Shown here one piece after another: positions 10,480-21,377 of a stretch of 64,000 nucleotides of DNA. Position 1 is the stretch's first letter. Each line of letters starts with the position of its first letter. The DNA lies in contig CANTFK010000800.1 in assembly GCA_947646735.1 (NCBI GenBank), positions 62,001 through 126,000 on the forward strand, written 5' to 3'. Origin of the DNA: Peronospora farinosa (Eukaryota > Oomycota > Peronosporomycetes > Peronosporales > Peronosporaceae). The notes under the pieces were generated by a model. That model did no database searches and was not told the origin of the DNA. It saw only the letters and a list, made by a program, of their open reading frames with translations. The position numbers were made by a program, and so were the translations under genes.

Positions 10480-10729
10480 GGAAGAAGAGAGAAGAAAAAA
10501 GCCAAGATAGACAGCAACAGGGAAGTAAAATTGCTTGAAATACAACGCTAACGTCTTTGCCATATAGTTACGCTTTTGCTGGTCATCCTTATGTCATATG
10601 TTGTATCACAGTACCTGTCTAACCAGATTGACAGCATTTTTGTATGTATCGACCGAATCAGGTCTACCGCTAACTCTCCCTCCATAATCTAATCTTCCTC
10701 GTCTCCAATTAGTCGGGTACTGTAGTGTC

Positions 10730-13700
10730 ATGCAGGACACGCCACCAGACGCGCCATCAAACAATATTTGGCACGTAGATTACAATGCAACTGTTGCAAA
10801 GGATGCAGCCATGGGATGGCAGGGTATGGGTTTTGTATTGGGCTTTAATGGCGTCATGTTTCTCGTAGCATTAGCAATTTTCCAGGCAGGGGCACGAAGT
10901 ACTCGCTTCAGTCTCTTTCGCTTTGGTTCAAGCTCTATTTTGTCCGTTAAAGCGCAGGAAGCGGCTCAATTTACACTTAAGAAATGGAGTGACCTTTTAT
11001 GGCGTACTCCTATAAGAGACACGGACGTGGAGTTGTGCCTTGGCCCAGAAGGCACGTTTTATCTGCTGTATCAACAGTATACGGCACGATTCCTTGGGAC
11101 GCTTAGTGTCTTTGCAATGATGGTGCTACTACCGCTTTACCTCATGATTGGAGCCGATGCGTTGCAGCAGATGGAAGCAGCTGCGGAGACAGCAGTCAAG
11201 AATATTGCAGGACTCGCAGACGGACGAGCTGCTATAGCTACAGATCTTTATGCGATGGGAGCAGAAGCTACTGCTGGTACTGTTGCTAGTGACAGTGACA
11301 TTATTGTCGACAACAAGTGGTGGTCATTTGCTCATGCTACGATCCGAGTCATGCCGCGAGAGTCACCATATCTTTGGGTACCGGTTGTAACGTGTTACCT
11401 GACGACACTTGTGTTCATGATCTACTATCGACATTTAAGTGCGTTGGCAACGATCCCGACGCCTAGTTCGAGACGAGAGCATAAGTCTGGTGAGAGTGTG
11501 ATACTACGCTCGTCTTCTATCATGTCCAATGGGACTAGTGGGACTTCAGCGGGTCAATTGGCTGGAGAAGGAGACAAGATGGGAGAAGGAGACAAGATGA
11601 CTGGTATAAAAGAGGAAGCTGCTGTGCCCGAAGACGGTGTCTCGATGGCTGAGACTAAGGAACTTGAGGACGCAGAGAAGCAACCGCTGCTCATTCAAGA
11701 AAAGGATGTAGCTGCAGTTAAAGAGCAGGAGGCAAAGACATCTGAGCGCACACATCTCATTGGAATGCAACCCTCTGCACTTAGCAACAGGTCGCTCTTT
11801 GTGAATCGTGGAGTCCCCAAGACCCTTCGTGAGCAACGGATGCTTCGTCTACTTGATGAGGTTTTTCCTGGTTACGTAAAAGATGTGAGCGTCGTGTTTA
11901 ATTTAGCTGAATTTCACGGACTGCAAGCTCGTCGACGTAAAGAAGAAACGGAACTGGCACGCATGAAGATATTGCACGAGCGTGAGCTTAGCGACGAGAA
12001 GCCGTCATGGTCGCTCCGCATACTGCCTGGTGGTATGATGCTTCCATCACTGCATTTGATGTTAAAGAATTTGTTTTGCTGCTTCAAGTGGTGCTTCAAG
12101 CCTGTTTCGATGGAGGAACAAGAGGAGCAAGTGATACGCCACATTGACAAGATTCGAGAGAAGGAAGAGGCATGCTTGTCTCGCATTTTGCATGATAACA
12201 GGGGCGCTGGGCGCGCGTTTGTGGTCTTCAAGTCGGCAAGGCTCCGTGCCCGCTTCGTCCGCCGCGTTCGAAATCAGAGTATCACGTCCATCTTAGCCCG
12301 ATTCCCGGAACACGCGCAGTCTCGGCTCGTGCGGTATGTGCGTGAGCTGGGCCTGACGCGATGGCAGCTGGAGGCAGCTCCAGAGCCGGATGACATTGAC
12401 TGGCAGAGTGTGTCGTATCCCTTTGCGAAGCGCACAGTGGTGGTGCTGTTGGTGAATGTATGCATCCTTGTGGTGCTTCTGCTGTTCACATCTCCTATTG
12501 CTGTGACATCGGCGATTACCAGTAGCACATCTTACTCAACACACGCGGCTCAATCGTTGTCGGACCTTGTTGCACAACTCGGTAATCTGCTGAACCGGGT
12601 ATCCCCCCGCATGGCCAAACTGCTGGCAAACTACATTCCCACGCTGATCCTGGTGATGATCAATGCAGTGCTCCTGAACGTGCTGCAGATTGCTGGGCGC
12701 ATTCAGCCTGTCTCGACGGACTCAGCCAAGGAAAGATTGATCCTGCGCACAGCTTCCGTGTACCTGATTTTTAACACTATCTTCGTACCAAGTCTGGCGT
12801 TCATGTCCATCGATGCCGTTCTACTGTACCTTGAGGACGATGGTGAGGTGCTGGGTATGCTCGGCACGCTATTTCTAAACAATTCCGGCATCTTTTACGT
12901 GGACTACGTTCTCCAGCGCTGCTTTCTGGGTACTGCTCTTGTCCTTCTGCGTGCCACTGAGTACGTTAAATTCTCGTGGGCAAAGCCGCGTGCATTGACG
13001 CGTCGGGAGCAAGTCCAGGCGGTGGAGGCGGACCAATTTTACGCGGGCACGCAGTCGGCGATGCAAATCAGTACACTGACTGTGGTGCTCATGTTTAGCA
13101 CTGTCGTGCCTTTGATTCTTCCATTGGGCACGCTCTACTTTGTGATGCAACACAGCGTGGACAAGTACTCGCTGTTGAATGTGCGGCGTCGCATCAAGGG
13201 ACGCGGCAGCATTGCTCGTACTGCCACTCACGCCACCTGTGTGAGTCTCCTCTTGTATCAGGGTGCCATGAGCGGCTTTATCCTTGAACGGGGCACAACG
13301 ACACAAAGTGCTGCTGTGCTTGTGTTGCTCATGGGTACGTACATTGTCGTATTGTGGGGATACGTGCGTGACAAGGAGCAACAATACCACATGATTGCAC
13401 GTAGTGGTTACAACTCGTTGGAGTGCAGTACGAGTTTGCAAGGTTCCAGTATGACATCCACCATGACTGAGTACCCACTGAGCATGCTACGGTCAAGTCT
13501 CGAGCCGCTTGAAGTAAGCGATGTAAAGGAAGAACAAGGTGAGCTCGAAGAAGATTCTTTTATTGGTGATGAAAAAGCTCAAGAGGATGGACCAATTCGT
13601 CCGCTTCGGCCATTGGAGACACTCAATGAATCTTCGGCTCTATTGATGTTCTCATCAAATAGTGACACGGACCTCGTGGCAGGTCTTGATACTGACTCGA

Positions 13701-13795
13701 GTGACTTGTACCGAGAACCGGCGCTCCGTAAATCCATGCGTATGAGCTTTGGACCACAGGATCTCCGAGATTATGGCACATGGCGTCAAGTCTAA
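10730..13795 (+). CDS. OSCA/TMEM63 (CSC1-like) mechanosensitive cation channel family protein
   Basis: This is a single 1021-residue frame. A membrane helix near residues 27-52 and two more near 117-140 and 215-235 match the N-terminal helices of the family. A large cytosolic loop follows (about 240-560), containing GRAFVVFKSARLRARF, typical of the RNA-recognition-like cytosolic domain. The APEPDDIDW motif (about 550) comes just before the pore-side helix block. Seven or so helices follow between about 565 and 875 (for example VLLVNVCILVVLLLF and LILVMINAVLLNVLQIAG). The tail of about 130 residues is acidic and Ser-rich. Known family members open on membrane stretch or osmotic stress and pass cations. 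The first cytosolic loop carries an extra acidic insert (about 285-335) with a short duplicated segment (GEGDKM twice). Confidence 0.85.
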   Translation: MQDTPPDAPSNNIWHVDYNATVAKDAAMGWQGMGFVLGFNGVMFLVALAIFQAGARSTRFSLFRFGSSSILSVKAQEAAQFTLKKWSDLLWRTPIRDTDVELCLGPEGTFYLLYQQYTARFLGTLSVFAMMVLLPLYLMIGADALQQMEAAAETAVKNIAGLADGRAAIATDLYAMGAEATAGTVASDSDIIVDNKWWSFAHATIRVMPRESPYLWVPVVTCYLTTLVFMIYYRHLSALATIPTPSSRREHKSGESVILRSSSIMSNGTSGTSAGQLAGEGDKMGEGDKMTGIKEEAAVPEDGVSMAETKELEDAEKQPLLIQEKDVAAVKEQEAKTSERTHLIGMQPSALSNRSLFVNRGVPKTLREQRMLRLLDEVFPGYVKDVSVVFNLAEFHGLQARRRKEETELARMKILHERELSDEKPSWSLRILPGGMMLPSLHLMLKNLFCCFKWCFKPVSMEEQEEQVIRHIDKIREKEEACLSRILHDNRGAGRAFVVFKSARLRARFVRRVRNQSITSILARFPEHAQSRLVRYVRELGLTRWQLEAAPEPDDIDWQSVSYPFAKRTVVVLLVNVCILVVLLLFTSPIAVTSAITSSTSYSTHAAQSLSDLVAQLGNLLNRVSPRMAKLLANYIPTLILVMINAVLLNVLQIAGRIQPVSTDSAKERLILRTASVYLIFNTIFVPSLAFMSIDAVLLYLEDDGEVLGMLGTLFLNNSGIFYVDYVLQRCFLGTALVLLRATEYVKFSWAKPRALTRREQVQAVEADQFYAGTQSAMQISTLTVVLMFSTVVPLILPLGTLYFVMQHSVDKYSLLNVRRRIKGRGSIARTATHATCVSLLLYQGAMSGFILERGTTTQSAAVLVLLMGTYIVVLWGYVRDKEQQYHMIARSGYNSLECSTSLQGSSMTSTMTEYPLSMLRSSLEPLEVSDVKEEQGELEEDSFIGDEKAQEDGPIRPLRPLETLNESSALLMFSSNSDTDLVAGLDTDSSDLYREPALRKSMRMSFGPQDLRDYGTWRQV

Positions 13796-13966
13796 CATAG
13801 ATACGCCCATAATAACAGTATGTCTAAGATAGTGTAGCCATTCGACCACAAGTGTCCATGTTCATGTGGTTTACGTCATATGATGTACATTCCATCCGTG
13901 ATCCTACTCTAGTGTGAACCACATCAATGTCCTAACAAACATTCCCCGATCCGCTCAATCATTAAA

Positions 13967-16582
13967 ATGGAGACGGAATGGCACACTTTAGGCAAAGTTC
14001 AGTACCAGAAATGGACGGTATACGGTATGAATTGGGCCTCAGAAGGAGTGAAAGATCTTCGTGATTATGTATCAGCTTGTGCGCCATTTGGTGGCCCTGT
14101 GGCGCTTCTCCGTGATCCTAAAAAACTGATAAAAGTCGCATCCGATAGTGTTTTAACCCGTCAATTGCTACTTTTTAACGCCTGTGGGCACTTATTAGGG
14201 ACAACGGAGTGGAAAGCCTTTGAAGATAAAAAAGAGACACTTGTGGGGATGACTTGGACGGATGAATTACGTCTTCTCTGTGTGTTTACGAGTGGCAATT
14301 GTGTCGCTTTTAACATGAAGGGAGACGAAGAGACGCGGTTTGCACTCTTACCACCAGGTTCAACGGACAAAGTGGCTACATTTGAAGCTTGGGGTGGAGG
14401 ATTTGTAGCTCTTACCGAGAAAATGGCACTTATTCAAGTATTAGAGGTTGACTCTGTCCGACCTAAAGTGTCGTTATTACCAGATTGTGGACTCTCAGAG
14501 ACAAATCCACCAACGTGCATGGCAGTACTGGAACCCAAGTTTTTGAAGAGTATTTATCCTGATGTTCTATTGGGTACAAGCAATCGATCCTTGGTCATTG
14601 TTAATAAAGACGGCGGAGCTCAAGATATGAAGTTGCAAGATTCAATTGCTGCTCCTATTTCAGCTGTAGCTATTGCTCCGAATGGTCTATTTATGGCTTT
14701 GTTCTCGCAAGATGGGATCCTGACAGTACTAAATACGATGATGGACAAGAAGATTCTTACTTTTGATACACAGAGCAAGGCCAGTCCATTAAGTATGCGC
14801 TGGTGTGGAGAAGATTCAGTGTTATTGTACTGGCCAAGTGCTGGATTAGTCATGGTAGGACCTTATGGATCATGGCTACGTTTTCCGTACTCGGAGAGCA
14901 TTGTCTTGGCACAAGAAGTCGACTGCTGTCGAGTTTACACTGCATCCTCACATGATATCGTACTTCGTGTACCGACGTGTGTCGAGAATATCAAGGGGGT
15001 GGGGTCTACTGCTCCGGCAGCAATGTTGTATCAGGCTCTAGACGCCTTTGACTCGGGTGATGCCAAAGCAGATGAACATATTCGATTTATTCTGAGTCAA
15101 AATGCATTGGAAGACGCTATCAAGGATTGTGTGAACGCTGCTGGCAGCGAGTTTGAGTACGCGTCGCAGACAACATTGCTGCGCGCTGCATCATACGGCA
15201 AGTGCTTTGTAGACTCGGCCATGGATGCTTCCTCGGCACTTCCGGGAGGTACTGGAACTGCAGGTGGCAACACGATGATGGACACCGAGATGTTTGTCGA
15301 CATGTGCCGCAAGATCCGCGCGCTGAATGCGCTGCGCCAGCAGGACATTGGCTTCCCATTGACTGTGACGCAATTTGATCGGCTGACGGCGGAGGTTGTG
15401 GTAAGTCGTCTTGTGGCGATGCATCACCATTTCTTAGCCCTCAAGATCTGCGAATATTTGAATATCCCGACGGATCGAGTGCTAGTGCATTGGGCATGTG
15501 AAAAGGTAAAGGCGGCCACATCATCCAACGTACCGGATGAAGAGCTGGTGGGACTTGTGCGCAAGAAACTTAAGAACGCGACCCTGGTGTCGTACGCAGA
15601 CATTGCTAACTGTGCGGAGCGCGCAAACCGTCGGCGGCTAGCTACAATGTTCTTGGATCTGGAAGAAAATGCGTCCGACCAGGTGCCATTATTGTTGTCC
15701 ATGGGCGAATTCGAGCTGGCACTCCGCAAGTCTCTTGAGTCCAACAACACGGATCTCGTGTATATGACACTATTCCACCTGGAGCGCACTCTGCCATCTA
15801 TGGACGAGTTCCGCTACGTACTAAACCGCGAACCGGTGTATGCCGAAGCCGTAAACCTGATGCTTCTTTACTATCGTGCTACAAAGAGCTCGGGTAGCCC
15901 TGCGCTTTGGACGGATGTGGCTAGCGCCGAGAATGATCTATTGCTTTCGTTCAAGACTTCGGATGTGGATGAGAAGGTTACGGCACTGAAAGACGCAGCA
16001 ACTAAGTACACAAACGCAAAGCTGCCGGCTCATGCCAAGCTAACCGAAGAGCAGATTGAGTTGCTACAAGAGCAAGGCAAGTTGGAAGAGAAGCCCGAGA
16101 ACGTCAAGCGTCGCAAGCTCGTGGGTCAATCAATTTCAAACACGATGAAGATGCTGATACGCGACAGCAAGTACGAACCTAAGCTGCTGCCATTGGTTGC
16201 GGCATTCGCCAAGAAGTTTAAAATACCAGACAAACGATTTTACCGGGTGAAGATCAAAGCTCTTGCTGAGACGCAGCAGTGGGATGCGCTGCACAAGTTC
16301 TCGATGGAGAAAAAGAACCCGCCGTGCGGATTCAAGGCGTTCGCCATAGCGTGCCTCGAGGAAGGCGAGAAACAGCAGGCTGAAAACTATACTGCCCGTA
16401 TCACGTCCGTGGACGAAAAGTTTGAGACACTTATCCATCTTGACCTGTACAGCGATGCGCTTCAACTCGCCATTAAGCTCAAGGATCCAGAAAAGCTTAC
16501 GAATGTGCGCAACCTCTGTAACGACGACAACATTTGCAACCTAGCTGACAAGGCGGCCATGGAATTGGGCTTTGTGTCTTGA
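13967..16582 (+). CDS. VPS16: VPS16, core subunit of HOPS/CORVET tethering complexes
   Basis: One intact 871-residue frame covers the whole family length. The N-terminal half (about 1-400) is the Vps16_N beta-propeller, starting with MNWASEGVKDLRDYV and CAPFGGPVALLRDPKK, close to the invariant start of the family. The C-terminal half is the alpha-solenoid, with hallmark segments LLRAASYGKCF, ICEYLNIP, HWACEKVK, VSYADIA, DTDLVYMTLFHL and FKIPDKRFYRVKIKALAE. In known complexes VPS16 binds VPS33, a SNARE-binding protein, and helps late endosomes and vacuoles fuse. No intron is needed. It begins 171 bp after the stop of the channel gene on the same strand. Confidence 0.95.
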   Translation: METEWHTLGKVQYQKWTVYGMNWASEGVKDLRDYVSACAPFGGPVALLRDPKKLIKVASDSVLTRQLLLFNACGHLLGTTEWKAFEDKKETLVGMTWTDELRLLCVFTSGNCVAFNMKGDEETRFALLPPGSTDKVATFEAWGGGFVALTEKMALIQVLEVDSVRPKVSLLPDCGLSETNPPTCMAVLEPKFLKSIYPDVLLGTSNRSLVIVNKDGGAQDMKLQDSIAAPISAVAIAPNGLFMALFSQDGILTVLNTMMDKKILTFDTQSKASPLSMRWCGEDSVLLYWPSAGLVMVGPYGSWLRFPYSESIVLAQEVDCCRVYTASSHDIVLRVPTCVENIKGVGSTAPAAMLYQALDAFDSGDAKADEHIRFILSQNALEDAIKDCVNAAGSEFEYASQTTLLRAASYGKCFVDSAMDASSALPGGTGTAGGNTMMDTEMFVDMCRKIRALNALRQQDIGFPLTVTQFDRLTAEVVVSRLVAMHHHFLALKICEYLNIPTDRVLVHWACEKVKAATSSNVPDEELVGLVRKKLKNATLVSYADIANCAERANRRRLATMFLDLEENASDQVPLLLSMGEFELALRKSLESNNTDLVYMTLFHLERTLPSMDEFRYVLNREPVYAEAVNLMLLYYRATKSSGSPALWTDVASAENDLLLSFKTSDVDEKVTALKDAATKYTNAKLPAHAKLTEEQIELLQEQGKLEEKPENVKRRKLVGQSISNTMKMLIRDSKYEPKLLPLVAAFAKKFKIPDKRFYRVKIKALAETQQWDALHKFSMEKKNPPCGFKAFAIACLEEGEKQQAENYTARITSVDEKFETLIHLDLYSDALQLAIKLKDPEKLTNVRNLCNDDNICNLADKAAMELGFVS

Positions 16583-16868
16583 GTGACTCAAAAGCAAGCC
16601 TAGTCTTTCGATATTGTGCACGTTTCTATTGCCGTGCTTGCTGTGTTGGTGAGCTGGAGGATCAGCTCGATACTGTTGTGGTCGCGTAAGAATCGATAAC
16701 GAAAGCCACAACGAATTTGTTTGTTCTTGCCCAGAGAAATTGGCTCCACTATTGCAATATCTCGATGGTTGTCACTTGATCTTTAGTCATGGTACGTCAA
16801 TAACATGATTCTCTTGCTACATCCGTCATTGGATGCACTACACGTCGGCGGGGGATGGTCAGCTTCAC

Positions 16869-17847
16869 CTATTGTATCGACTGGGCCAAGTACTGCCGCT
16901 CGTTATTGACGATGGTGGGATCTCCATGCTGCATATACCAGGTGTAGTGATCAGTGCAGAAGTTATTAGTCCGTTCGGACGCTGGTTTCTGGCACGTCTC
17001 GATCAAGCAGCGCTTGCCTGCATTCGACATTCATGATAAGTAAAGGCGCATTGCCAGCTATCGATAGCAATTAGCAGCACTTACCTCCACCGTGCGCCCA
17101 GCACCGACCCAGCGAGATTGCAATCTTGGAGCATTCTTCATTCTTGCAGCGTGTGCCACCGCCGTGAGACCAGCAGATGCCACGCGACTTGGCGCGCTTA
17201 GCACAGCTTTCCACTTTGCAGATCGTACAACCGCCTGTAGTAAAACATACACGAGCGATGGCATTAGACACCACTTGCCAGTAAAATCCCAGCAAGATCC
17301 GAACGTACCATGTTTCCAGCAGAGCCCTCGGTTCTGCGCACGACAATGGCAGTCTTCCATCTTGCATCTCTTACCACCCTGCGTGCATACACACAACGGT
17401 CGAATTCATGAGCTATGACTTGAAAACGAGTACTAACAACACCATGGAACCACTGAGCTAACCCACCCCATGTCGAATGCACAGACCGTGATCCACTACG
17501 TATTTATCACAACCAGGCTCCTTGCAGATGCGAGCCTTCCTCTTTTTGCGCTTTGATGATGAAGCATCCATCTCCGTTAAGCAGCGCTTAACCAAGGTCC
17601 GTAGTTCCCGGTCCATAGCTCCCGGTACGGAGCTGAGCTCTAACTTGATGCCCGCTTGGCTGCCTTCATCCAGAATGAAGTCAATGGAGTTTTTAATTGT
17701 TGTGTCTGTGGTTCCAGCCATGTCGTAGCCTCCGAGGTCGTAACAGGCTGAATTCGGCGACAGCAGCGACGTGGCCGACGACAGTCGAGTGGGTACGGGC
17801 ATGGTCGAAGACTTGAGGAAAAGGTCTTGAAAGGACATGGAACGCAT
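16869..17847 (-). CDS. WRKY19-like Cys/His-module protein with four exons
   Basis: Exons are 17467-17847, 17309-17378, 17085-17234 and 16869-17017, giving 249 residues with all phases consistent. The N-terminal 100 residues are Ser/Thr-rich. Five modules of about 24 residues follow, each like CxxxxCxKxAxxRGxCWxHGG. They begin KARICKEPGC, GKRCKMEDC, CTICKVESC, GTRCKNEEC and GKRCLIETC. All three introns cut at the HGG end of a module, so exon 2 is exactly one module and exon 3 exactly two. Database names liken these repeats to Arabidopsis WRKY19, but no WRKYGQK DNA-binding domain is present. The function is unknown; zinc binding is likely. It is a diverged relative of the two intronless genes at 21.6 and 26 kb. 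Confidence 0.82.
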
Positions 17848-18231
17848 GGCTTTTGTGTGAAACGGATAACGCTATGTTGGACTCACTTGTGATGTCCCTG
17901 GTTGGGTGGATGTGCGTTTTCGGTCTCTTTCCGACGACTGAACTTTGCTCGAGTAGCTCAAGGCACCCAGCAGAAGATTATGCAGATGGTGCATAATCTA
18001 CGTACTTGTTCAAGTCTGTTGCCGGCTGCAACGGTCGTATCACTACCATCACATGGGGCAAATGATAATAACAATCTGAACACGAGGCCAGTGTGTTTTC
18101 TCTATTGAATGCTACCAGCCCCATTGTCTTTTCGCTTCAAGTGCATACATTGAAAGCATGCGAGCAGCATATACAATCGGCTGTCGATGCTTCGTAAGTA
18201 ATAGATGGATGAGTCTGTCGTAACTTCGAAC
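17848..18231. other. Upstream region of the WRKY19-like gene, to the LINE insertion point
   Basis: These 384 bp hold the presumed promoter of the minus-strand gene and a perfect short inverted repeat at 17975-17999. I see no other feature before the target-site duplication at 18232. Confidence 0.5.
17975..17999. repeat. Perfect short inverted repeat (10-bp arms, 5-bp loop)
   Basis: AGATTATGCA is followed after five bases by TGCATAATCT, its exact reverse complement. It lies 128-152 bp upstream of the start codon of the WRKY19-like gene. It could be a dimeric protein-binding site or a chance hairpin. Confidence 0.6.
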
Positions 18232-18247
18232 AAATACAATGAACCTG
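18232..18247 (+). repeat. Target-site duplication of LINE, left copy
   Basis: The 16-mer AAATACAATGAACCTG occurs here and again at 20880-20895, exactly at the two edges of LINE-like coding sequence. Confidence 0.85.
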
Positions 18248-19052
18248 ATACAGTCGACCGAGACTTTATGGTGGAGGCGCTTCGACTTTTCGGCTTTGAA
18301 GAAAAATTTCTTGCGCTAATTCAACGGCTCCATACCAATACGACAGCACGGTTCTCAGTCAATGGAGAGCTTTCTTCAATTCGGGGAGTTCGGTCGGGTA
18401 TTCGGCAGGGCTGTCCTCTCGCTCCCCTTCTTTTTCTGGTGGTAGTAGAGGTATTGGCAGTTGCAATACAAACGTCGCCACAACTTCAGGGGCTCACACT
18501 TCAGGGAGCACATAGACCCAGTCACATCTTTTCGGGGTTTGTCGACGACTCCACATTATTTCTTCAAAAAGCAAGTTTACTACGACCGGCTATGGAAATT
18601 ATTACTGAGTTTGGACGGCTATCGGGGTTGCAAGTGCAACCGACTAAAAGCCAAATCATATTTTTAAATACGGCTATCCATCAACTCACGTACCAAGGAA
18701 TTGCAGTGGTTGCTCCGTCAACAACTACGAGATATCTCGGATATCAAGTGGGGACAGGAAAGTTGCGAAATATTAATTGGGCTCTCCGCATCAAAAATAC
18801 ACAGCGCCGCCTCCTCACTGCAACGCGAGTATCGACGACTCTCGAGCACCGTGTCCTAATACTCAACACGATTGTTCTCCCCGGGATTTTGTTTACAGCA
18901 GCAGTTTTCGAGCCCCCCGGCTGGGCGCTAAAACAATTGGATCACCTCTATAAACAATTTCTCTGGAAATCGTCAAACAAGATCGAACCTGGGAGACACA
19001 AGTCGCTCCAGGCCTACTTTACACTCCCCGGAAGGCAGGAGGAATTGGCCTA
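18248..19052 (+). pseudogene. LINE reverse transcriptase fragment
   Basis: The frame shows the RT motifs GIRQGCPLAPLLFLVVVEVL and the catalytic FVDD (in SGFVDDSTLFL), then YLGYQVGTG of the thumb region. It ends at a stop caused by a frameshift near 19,020-19,040; the next stretch of the protein (IGLVSVPVAIKTQRVKH) continues in another frame. The first residues before DTVDRDF come from target DNA, not the element. Confidence 0.85.
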
Positions 19053-20857
19053 GTGTCCGTCCCAGTTGCTATTAAAACACAGCGAGTGAAACACGCGCTT
19101 CTGGCACTTACTCGGCCGGAGGATATGTATCTCACAGCGTGGGTGTCCTGGAACACGCATGGTGCACGTAACACGAGCATCAGCCCGCATCGACCGAGCG
19201 TAAAACACATCGTATCGCCGTCGTTCGAGCGTTATCCCGATGTGATCCATGAACTCGGCTGCACATTACGGCCAGACATCGCGCAAACGGCGGTAATCCT
19301 AGCACGAGTACAAGAACATCTACCGAACCTTCGGTCATCATCGACCAGTTGGTGGGAGGAAAATGACTGGATTTTGCACCTCTCCGAGCCCCTTCCATGG
19401 CGGCCTCAAGGGGATGAGATTTGGCCTCAGGAGATAAACGATTTTTGGCAGACTTTTCAGTGGAGTGGTAATCCTTGGATTCTCTCACCGCAGGCGCTCG
19501 AGCTGTCCCGATCCAAATATAACAGAATTCGTGATGTATCCCTCGAACAACTCCACATCCAGCGGACAGGCCCCCAAGAATACGTCTTCAGCGGCATTGG
19601 CACGGATGTCCATGACCCCCGCCATTCGCATGCGAAACTTCGAGAATGGGCGATCATAATTTTACTTTCGTCGCCGCCACTAGACGTGGGAAATCCGGTA
19701 GGGTGCCCAAGCCCATTGCGGCTAAGGCAACAGCTACCATTCACGCAAGCCATCTCATGGGTGCTGATCGGGCCAGGCAAGGTTCGAGGCGTTTCACTCT
19801 CTGATGAATCTGATCGCCCTCAGAGTTAGGAGCTCACTCAATGCCACGATGGCATAACTTGGGTTTTCGACGGCGCTCCGCCGCTAGTAAAAGGGAAATC
19901 GCAGGAGCTCACCCAACAAGCGGAGAGCAAGCTCAGCCGACATGGGGTTGTCTTTTTTCCAACCCACAGATCCACCACTATCCGTGGTCCGCACCGCCTA
20001 CGGTCCCCAACCATCGACTATTCACTTTTTTGAAAAAACAAGCTTTTCAGGCGACAAAGCGCGGTCTCGCAGCACCGCTGAAGCAGGTCATCGATCGGCT
20101 AGCCACAAAGAGCCAGAATACGCGGTGGCAATGCACAGCTTTAAATGTCACGCCGGCTCAGCTATGGGATCACGGCCATGCGGTAACGGAATACCAGCTA
20201 TGGACACGATATCGACACGCTACCGGACAGCTAAACTTTTGGTACCAAAACCGACCCCCGGACGGATCATGCACATATTTGGAATGTGTAGGCCAAAAGG
20301 AAACCCAGGAGCATCTCTTTTGGGGATGTCCCCGCGCTCAGGCAATCTGGGCCCGGCTTATCAGTCATTGGGAGAGTACACCTCACCATCCTACCCACCT
20401 CCTGGATTGGCTTGAACACTGCGCAAACTGTAGCGTACCACGCATCTCGCCGCAGGTCACAGCAAAGCTGTTAGCCCGGTACCCGGAAGACATTGATCTA
20501 TTCGCCACAGCCTGGAGGACGATTTGGGAAGTCGCAGTGACCGTCATTATCACAATGCTCTGGCAACTTCGCGTGGATAGGATTTTTAACAATGCGCTTA
20601 TTCCGATACAAGCCAGTGAAACTTTGATCTGGAATAGGATTCAGCTCCAACTGAGGGCGCTCATCAAACGTCTCCATTGCAGAGCGGCCACAGCCGTCCG
20701 TGGAGCCCAACTATCTGCATGTTACGACATATTTATATCAGAACCGATAGGGCAGTCCGGCGTTCATAGACGTGCTGCCAGCCGTAGGCAATTCCCGGAC
20801 CCTCCAGCGTTGCTAGTGTGGTTAACTACCTACCAGAGATCTTGCACTAATCAGTAA
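19053..20857 (+). pseudogene. LINE ORF2 C-terminal region, two frames
   Basis: The C-terminal part continues at 19053-19829 (VKHALLALTRPEDMYLTAW) and, after a frame break, at 19841-20857. The second piece holds the Cys/His knuckle common downstream of LINE RT domains (CTYLECVGQKETQEHLFWGCPRAQAIW). It ends near VWLTTYQRSCT, the same C-terminus seen in the LINE at 42.4 kb. Confidence 0.75.
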
Positions 20858-20879
20858 ATAGACAATCTGTTCTCTCTCT

Positions 20880-20895
20880 AAATACAATGAACCTG
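20880..20895 (+). repeat. Target-site duplication of LINE, right copy
   Basis: This is a perfect match to 18232-18247 and marks the 3' end of the LINE. Confidence 0.85.
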
Positions 20896-21377
20896 CTGGT
20901 CCCAAGGATTACAAGTCATGTGTATCGAGGTGCAGTAGGCAACAAATCGCAGTAATTATGGGAAAAAGCTGGGACGATGACTGTCTCACTTCTATCTTAG
21001 AGCTTTGAACTATGCGTTTGGACTGGGATCTTGTGTACAGTTTCAGGGATTATCCTTGCTTGCATTACGAGGCAGCTAGCAATCATGTATTATCTTACAG
21101 TTCTTGATTAATTTTAGGCGGACACGAAATCCACCATGCTTGCAGCATTACGGTTACATCAATTTGTAGGTCCCTCCCTACACTTAGCGAGTGAATCTCG
21201 TGCTTACATCGACATTAGCGTAGGTCCTACCCTCGCCTTATGCGGTCGTCAGCTTTTTCGTAGACGACGGCTTGTAAATACTTTGCATTTCGCTTTATGA
21301 TAGTTGAACCCCCGAGCAGAATAGCGCGATGGAGACTACTGCATCTTCGAAACGCAACGCCGCGCTTTCAACCCTCG
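20896..21377. other. Non-coding stretch, 482 bp
   Basis: This is ordinary flanking DNA between the LINE and the inverted repeat. I see no gene, repeat or RNA. Confidence 0.4.

Larger units (their letters stand above)
18248..20879 (+). mobile_element. 5'-truncated LINE (non-LTR retrotransposon)
   Basis: The element is 2,632 bp long and starts inside the reverse transcriptase (at the DTVDRDFM motif), so its endonuclease and N-terminal part are missing. This is the usual result of incomplete target-primed reverse transcription. A perfect 16-bp duplication flanks it. No poly(A) tail is present; the 3' end is a CT-rich run (CTGTTCTCTCTCT). It has at least two frame breaks (near 19,025 and 19,830), so it is dead, though its catalytic motif is intact. 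Confidence 0.88.
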
